A DNA stretch of 64,000 nucleotides from the NCBI RefSeq assembly GCF_000150275.1, contig NW_002060943.1:12681720-12745719 (forward strand), given 5' to 3'. Numbering within the stretch: position 1 is the stretch's first letter; every line of letters begins with the position of its first letter. Source of the DNA: Trichoplax adhaerens. Taxonomy: Eukaryota > Placozoa > Uniplacotomia > Trichoplacea > Trichoplacidae. Shown here piece by piece: positions 63,201 to 64,000 of this stretch. The notes beneath the pieces are model-generated. The model did no database searches. It was not told where the DNA came from and worked only from the letters and a program-made list of their open reading frames with translations. Position numbers and translations under genes: made by a program.

Positions 63201-63892
63201 TTTACTTAGCTGTTGAACTCAACTTTATTAAATTCTATCAGTATGTATTGTAGTCCATCGTAGCTTTAAATTAAAATAATAAGATTAAAAGAAAATGAAT
63301 TAATTGAAAATTCGATTGTAAGATTGTTTGCTAGTGACTATTCTTAAATGATATTTATGATTTGTGTTGTTGCTTTTACCCACCCTTAAGTATATCATGA
63401 CTCTTAAGGTATTAATACATTATACTTATTTACTATTATGCAGAACTTATCGCAACGCTTTAATTTGAAGTGATGTTTTATAATTGATCCTACAATATAA
63501 AATTTAATGTAATCATCCAACTTGATATGAAAGTTATGGTTTGATTGAAAAATCAAGTTTACGTAATAATGAGAAAGATTTACTAATTCTGATTCTAATT
63601 ATATAGATACCTAGTCGCACTGCAATAATTACTTATCTGTCTAATTTAGAGACAAGAAGTTCATGCTGTTCTGGGCAATTTTACATCTACTCGGTGTTTT
63701 AATAATTCATCGGATTGCTTGGAAGGAACACGCCATGATTTAGTGAATGTCTCCAAAGTATGCGACATGTTTACAGGTTATTATAATGCTATTTTTTCTC
63801 AATCATCTGATATCAGCAGTAACTATGAGTTTGAAAGTTGCATCAAGAGCTCAGGCTCAACCGAAACTGATTGGACAAAAACCATGACAATG
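24153..63892 (+). CDS. LGR-type GPCR with about 50 LRRs and a C-terminal pseudokinase (3' partial)
   Basis: Predicted order: signal peptide (24153-24219), LDLa-like exon (25317-25421), Cys-containing exon (27381-27461), 49 LRR exons (29105-60243), hinge plus 7TM exon (60446-61509), pseudokinase exons (61645-61715, 62125-62348, 62510-62702, 63650-63892), then off the window. Every LRR exon and the 7TM exon use phase 2, and the pseudokinase exons join in matching phases, so one transcript is possible. The LDLa, LRR and 7TM order, with NPILY and the LGR-type TM6-TM7, is that of type C LGRs (relaxin-family receptors, RXFP). Vertebrate RXFP1/2 have about ten LRRs, so this ectodomain is far longer. 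Expected at the plasma membrane; ligand unknown. Uncertain points: the joint between 27461 and 29105 has a phase conflict, and the array could be split between transcripts, though no second 7TM exon or start is visible inside it. Confidence 0.75.
25317..25421 (+). CDS. Exon 2: LDL-receptor class A-like module
   Basis: After GGATTAG the phase-1 frame gives VKCGNSS, then ICDCVDNCRNKFDEINC, and ends at GTAAGC. The C-x-C, D-x-C and FDE-x-x-C pattern is the calcium-binding C-terminal half of an LDLa module. The usual first cysteines are poorly kept. In RXFP1/2 an N-terminal LDLa module is needed for signalling. Confidence 0.65.
27381..27461 (+). CDS. Exon 3: Cys-containing linker or LRR N-cap
   Basis: Strong acceptor TTCTTTTTCAG. 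Read in the phase left by exon 2 it gives VCKPSKCRLWPLSS, then NGHC, like a short linker or LRRNT cap. It ends in phase 1, but the next LRR exon needs phase 2, so a small exon is probably missing between 27461 and 29105 (a 19-base candidate is 28780-28798). A phase-2 reading is also open but has no cysteines. Confidence 0.5.
28113..28668 (+). repeat. Old LTR family B copy in intron
   Basis: Starts near TGTAACTTAACTTAGTATTA and continues through AAGTAGAGCTGTATATAG to TTTTCGTGACCTGTTATATG, colinear with family B at 42842. Diverged, no clear target duplication. Confidence 0.6.
29105..34651 (+). CDS. LRR exon block 1 (13 exons)
   Basis: Exons 29105-29176, 29690-29764, 30091-30162, 30309-30380, 30863-30934, 31226-31294, 32408-32479, 33254-33325, 33617-33688, 33774-33845, 34245-34316, 34387-34458 and 34580-34651. 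Each starts with one base completing a codon and ends with two bases before GT, most often GTAAGN. Each encodes one repeat of about 24 residues of the type xLxxNxLxxIxxxxFxxLxxL, for example NLRSNQLTHIQDKTFQSL and NLGSNRLKHLSEYTFSGL. The first (NLKGSSAAIFTIDTSIP) is probably the N-terminal cap repeat. The exon at 31226 is atypical, and a longer form of 33774 starting at 33738 is also open. All are symmetric, so skipping any one keeps the frame. Confidence 0.8.
32700..33137 (+). repeat. Old LTR family C copy in intron
   Basis: Shares AAAATACGAGGCGTTCAAG, GTGTAGTCTACTAGTA and the TTACGTTACC...TTGTTGCAATGCTG end with the reverse-oriented copies at 45047 and 46600. Ends are approximate. Confidence 0.5.
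34850..35700. repeat. Intronic GC-richer repeat region with a 135-bp tandem duplication
   Basis: This region is clearly GC-richer than its surroundings. Two copies of a 130-135-bp unit (GCAAGTACTTGTGTACAGAA at 35372, GCAAGTACTTTTGTACAGAA at 35507) are followed by a third start at 35637. A (CT)n run lies at 35057-35072. An imperfect hairpin is formed by GTGAAAAGTGAACAAGGG and CACTTGTCCACTTTTTC near 34917-34980. Likely an unrecognised mobile element; open frames here look accidental. Confidence 0.6.
35847..36720 (-). pseudogene. Possible antisense coding relic in intron
   Basis: Two minus-strand frames with coding-like codons. One runs from about 36720 to 36489 (SLEDVTDYMKHKVYRKYE, then AYRILRSGTEVKTLAGK). 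The other runs from about 36065 to 35847 (NDNFTLDDLVLDAATVENEF, then KSATTYIEAMNKLDYG). No domain recognised, and no start, splice sites or promoter fixed. It could be fragments of a nested gene, an inserted pseudogene or chance. Confidence 0.25.
36864..42293 (+). CDS. LRR exon block 2 (12 exons)
   Basis: Exons 36864-36935, 37795-37869, 38027-38098, 39197-39271, 40260-40331, 40637-40714, 40836-40907, 41061-41132, 41375-41446, 41547-41618, 41747-41818 and 42222-42293. All are phase 2 to 2 with AG acceptors and GTAAGT-type donors. Clear repeats include NLTGNLITSIEEFAFQDL and LLNSNKLKALGTNTFKGL; others (39197, 40260) are more divergent. The last exon also has an upstream in-frame acceptor at 42140 that would add 27 residues (QFRLQENFLPGF..). 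Confidence 0.8.
42842..43398 (+). mobile_element. Solo LTR family B in intron
   Basis: TGTAATGTAACTTAGTATTG...GGTATATATCACA, 557 bp, flanked by GAAGC (42837-42841) and GAAGT (43399-43403). TATAAAAGCATGCAG and CAATAAAGCCC sit in LTR order, giving the + orientation. Confidence 0.85.
44383..54206 (+). CDS. LRR exon block 3 (16 exons)
   Basis: Exons 44383-44463, 44588-44656, 46028-46099, 46258-46329, 46462-46533, 48662-48733, 50834-50905, 51067-51135, 51220-51291, 52031-52102, 52919-52990, 53104-53175, 53281-53352, 53682-53753, 53979-54050 and 54132-54206. Canonical repeats include DLSANRISELPTNVFMDL, TLSGNNLNEIPVQLFTN and NLSNNNISSIVKNTFAGL. Introns between 44656 and 50834 are swollen by solo LTRs. 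Possible extra exons are 51455-51529 (open, phase 2, GTACAC donor) and 54400-54444 (short, GTAGCG donor); I do not count these. Confidence 0.8.
45047..45676 (-). mobile_element. Solo LTR family C, copy 1
   Basis: On the + strand TGTCACAAAACAGC...ACACTGTAACA, 630 bp, with perfect 5-bp duplication CTTGA (45042-45046, 45677-45681). A TATA-type GTATATAAATGC is on the minus strand, so the LTR is in reverse orientation. Confidence 0.88.
46600..47041 (-). mobile_element. Solo LTR family C, copy 2
   Basis: On the + strand TGTCACAAACCAGCTTCGTG...GTACCGTGACA, 442 bp, with perfect duplication CTGGA (46595-46599, 47042-47046). The minus strand carries GGTATATAAGCCCG. Confidence 0.88.
47320..47500. repeat. 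Dispersed repeat family F, copy 3 (core)
   Basis: GGACATCTTCATAATTACAG and surrounding blocks match the copies near 20490 and 22050. Ends not resolved. Confidence 0.4.
48879..49487 (+). pseudogene. LRR exon relic split by a solo LTR
   Basis: Left piece 48879-48956 follows a GAATTTTTAG acceptor. Right piece 49470-49487 encodes HSLEDL. Removing the LTR and one copy of its CCGAT duplication gives a 96-base open segment in phase 2 to 2, ending like an LRR exon. The next bases are GAAAAT where the other exons have GTAAAT or GTAAGT, so the donor is also lost. With the LTR in place the frame is destroyed. Neighbouring exons share the phase, so splicing can skip it. Confidence 0.5.
48957..49464 (-). 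mobile_element. Solo LTR family A, copy 3 (reverse)
   Basis: Reverse complement of the copy at 21216. On the + strand it starts TGTTACTTAACTAAACTTGC and ends CACTACCGTGACA, 508 bp, with a perfect CCGAT duplication (48952-48956, 49465-49469). Confidence 0.9.
49784..50338 (-). mobile_element. Solo LTR family B, reverse copy in intron
   Basis: On the + strand TGTGATATATACCGATCACG...AAGTTACATTGCA, 555 bp, with a perfect ATAGT duplication (49779-49783, 50339-50343). It is close in sequence to the forward copy at 42842. Confidence 0.9.
50380..50618 (-). repeat. Truncated LTR family C fragment
   Basis: Contains TTCACAGAATCATTTGCAGT and ends ...GATACTGTGACA, matching the 5' part of family C on the minus strand. 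No target duplication found. Confidence 0.45.
54840..55230 (+). repeat. Old LTR family C copy in intron
   Basis: Shares TTTGACTACCTTGTAATAGTC and ACGAAGCGTCAAG blocks with the relic at 32700-33137. Approximate ends. Confidence 0.45.
55557..60243 (+). CDS. LRR exon block 4 (8 exons, membrane-proximal)
   Basis: Exons 55557-55631, 56502-56573, 56703-56777, 58156-58227, 59007-59084, 59572-59643, 59898-59969 and 60169-60243, all phase 2 to 2. Repeats such as NLEGNQIKTLENYCL and NLRNNPLIEFSGDILLEN are clear. The last (HSSLFSRLNIGLKNEYF) is degenerate with a weaker GTATAA donor and may be a C-cap or skipped. Confidence 0.77.
57300..58155. other. Intron, nothing recognised except a poly-C tract
   Basis: AT-rich intronic DNA with no LRR-type exon found. 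An 11-base run of C at 58055-58065 stands out in this composition. Confidence 0.5.
58228..59006. other. Intron with possible reverse LTR-like segment
   Basis: GC-richer patches (CACCTGGAGGCCTACTGTG, ACTCGCACGTTACTCGCAC, GCGGCGAGTGC) and a reverse TATA-like block (CTTTTATACCC) suggest an old mobile element. No ends or target duplication could be fixed. Confidence 0.3.
60446..61509 (+). CDS. Exon with LGR hinge and seven-transmembrane domain
   Basis: The acceptor at TTCTATTAG (phase 2) gives a Cys-rich hinge (YLCCVVPSSVTVCEPF), then TM1 with IIGNVLAA, TM2 with LSIAD, TM3 ending in ITLDRY (DRY box), TM4 with MAWLISF, extracellular loop 2 with a conserved Cys (SACLPS), TM5, TM6 with TDLICWVP and TM7 with LPLNSCINPILYTLF (NPxxY). 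These TM6-TM7 signatures are those of LGRs, closest in feel to type C (RXFP). Coding of the receptor does not start at an internal codon of this exon, because the frame is open back to the acceptor. The frame runs to a TAG at 61551-61553 (tail ..SYFMLCLYN), so intron retention would give a short receptor. A GAA|GTAAAG donor at 61509 (phase 1) joins the pseudokinase exons. Confidence 0.9.
61645..61715 (+). CDS. Linker / start of kinase-like domain exon
   Basis: TTCTCTTTAG acceptor, phase 1 in, phase 0 out at AAA|GTGAGT. Encodes AIFNFDQSLYMKLLAVINDD. It lies only 92 bases after the receptor's in-frame stop codon, too close for a separate promoter. Probably the juxtamembrane or first N-lobe strand; no glycine-rich loop is seen. 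Confidence 0.6.
62125..62348 (+). CDS. Pseudokinase N-lobe exon
   Basis: Phase 0 after ATAATTAG. KVQFHAKNKKSVIAILKLYD aligns with kinase strands beta2-beta3, with AILK in the place of VAIK so the ATP-anchoring Lys is kept. ENEKQFQKMM supplies an alpha-C Glu, and NYQLRNIVNSLYL matches the HPNIVxL region. Ends in phase 2 at CT|GTAAAT. Confidence 0.7.
62510..62702 (+). CDS. Pseudokinase hinge, alpha-E and degenerate catalytic loop exon
   Basis: Encodes the hinge (LITCYSIVNEEIQPLKSLI), helix E (IQQIVRDLIQAMESL) and then FIVHGNVNPESILV where active kinases have HRDLKPENIL. The catalytic Asp, Lys and Asn are replaced by Asn, Asn and Ser, so phosphotransfer is not expected. HGN in this loop is typical of the pseudokinase JH2 of JAKs and the kinase-homology domain of receptor guanylyl cyclases. 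Confidence 0.75.
63650..63892 (+). CDS. Pseudokinase C-lobe exon (gene continues past window)
   Basis: Phase 0 in and out (AATTTAG acceptor, ATG|GTATGT donor). AVLGNFTSTR occupies the DFG position with no DFG. DLVNVSKVCDMFTGYYNAIF matches the DVWSFG..L.E..TG segment of helix F. The domain is not complete at the donor, so more exons lie beyond 64000. Confidence 0.7.
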
Positions 63893-64000
63893 GTATGTTA
63901 ACTGTGATTCTGTAAAATAATCTACTGTAAGATCTTAAATTGCAGTAGCAGTTGTAAATGTATTACTGCTTCAGATCAGTCATCCATACAATGATTTCGT

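Overview
The window is animal-type nuclear DNA. It is very AT-rich, has short GT-AG introns, and encodes extracellular metazoan domains (SEA, EGF, LDL-receptor class A, LRR) and a rhodopsin-type 7TM receptor. The very AT-rich sequence, compact introns and LGR/RXFP-type receptor fit a non-bilaterian animal. A placozoan is my best guess, but the sequence alone does not prove it. There is one 459-base assembly gap (12365-12823).

Layout. (1) 325-11147, + strand: a nine-exon gene for a giant Ser/Thr-rich, mucin-like single-pass membrane protein of about 2,775 residues. It has a signal peptide, a 2,400-residue repeat stalk, EGF, SEA, EGF, calcium-binding EGF, EGF, a transmembrane helix and a short tail. 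The exon phases close exactly if intron 1 is a GC-AG intron. (2) 11148-24070: a gene-poor stretch holding decayed EGF exons and many solo LTRs, including a three-level nest at 14760-16233. (3) 24071-63892 and beyond the right edge, + strand: one very large multi-exon gene. It has a TATA box, a signal-peptide exon, an LDLa-like exon, a Cys-containing exon, 49 recognisable leucine-rich-repeat exons (nearly all 69-81 bases and all phase 2 to phase 2), then a single exon with the LGR hinge and seven transmembrane helices. Four further exons encode a protein-kinase-like domain whose catalytic residues are replaced, so it is a predicted pseudokinase. The gene is cut by the window edge.

The most interesting object is this second gene: an LGR (relaxin-receptor-like) GPCR with about 50 LRRs and an apparent C-terminal pseudokinase. 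Its introns collect solo LTRs of several families with TG...CA ends, most carrying recognisable 5-bp target duplications. One sits inside what looks like an LRR exon.

Both genes encode cell-surface proteins: a heavily O-glycosylatable mucin-like coat or adhesion protein, and a large ligand-binding receptor. Nothing in the sequence shows that they act together. Exon boundaries are read by eye from splice motifs and phase; no transcript data were available.
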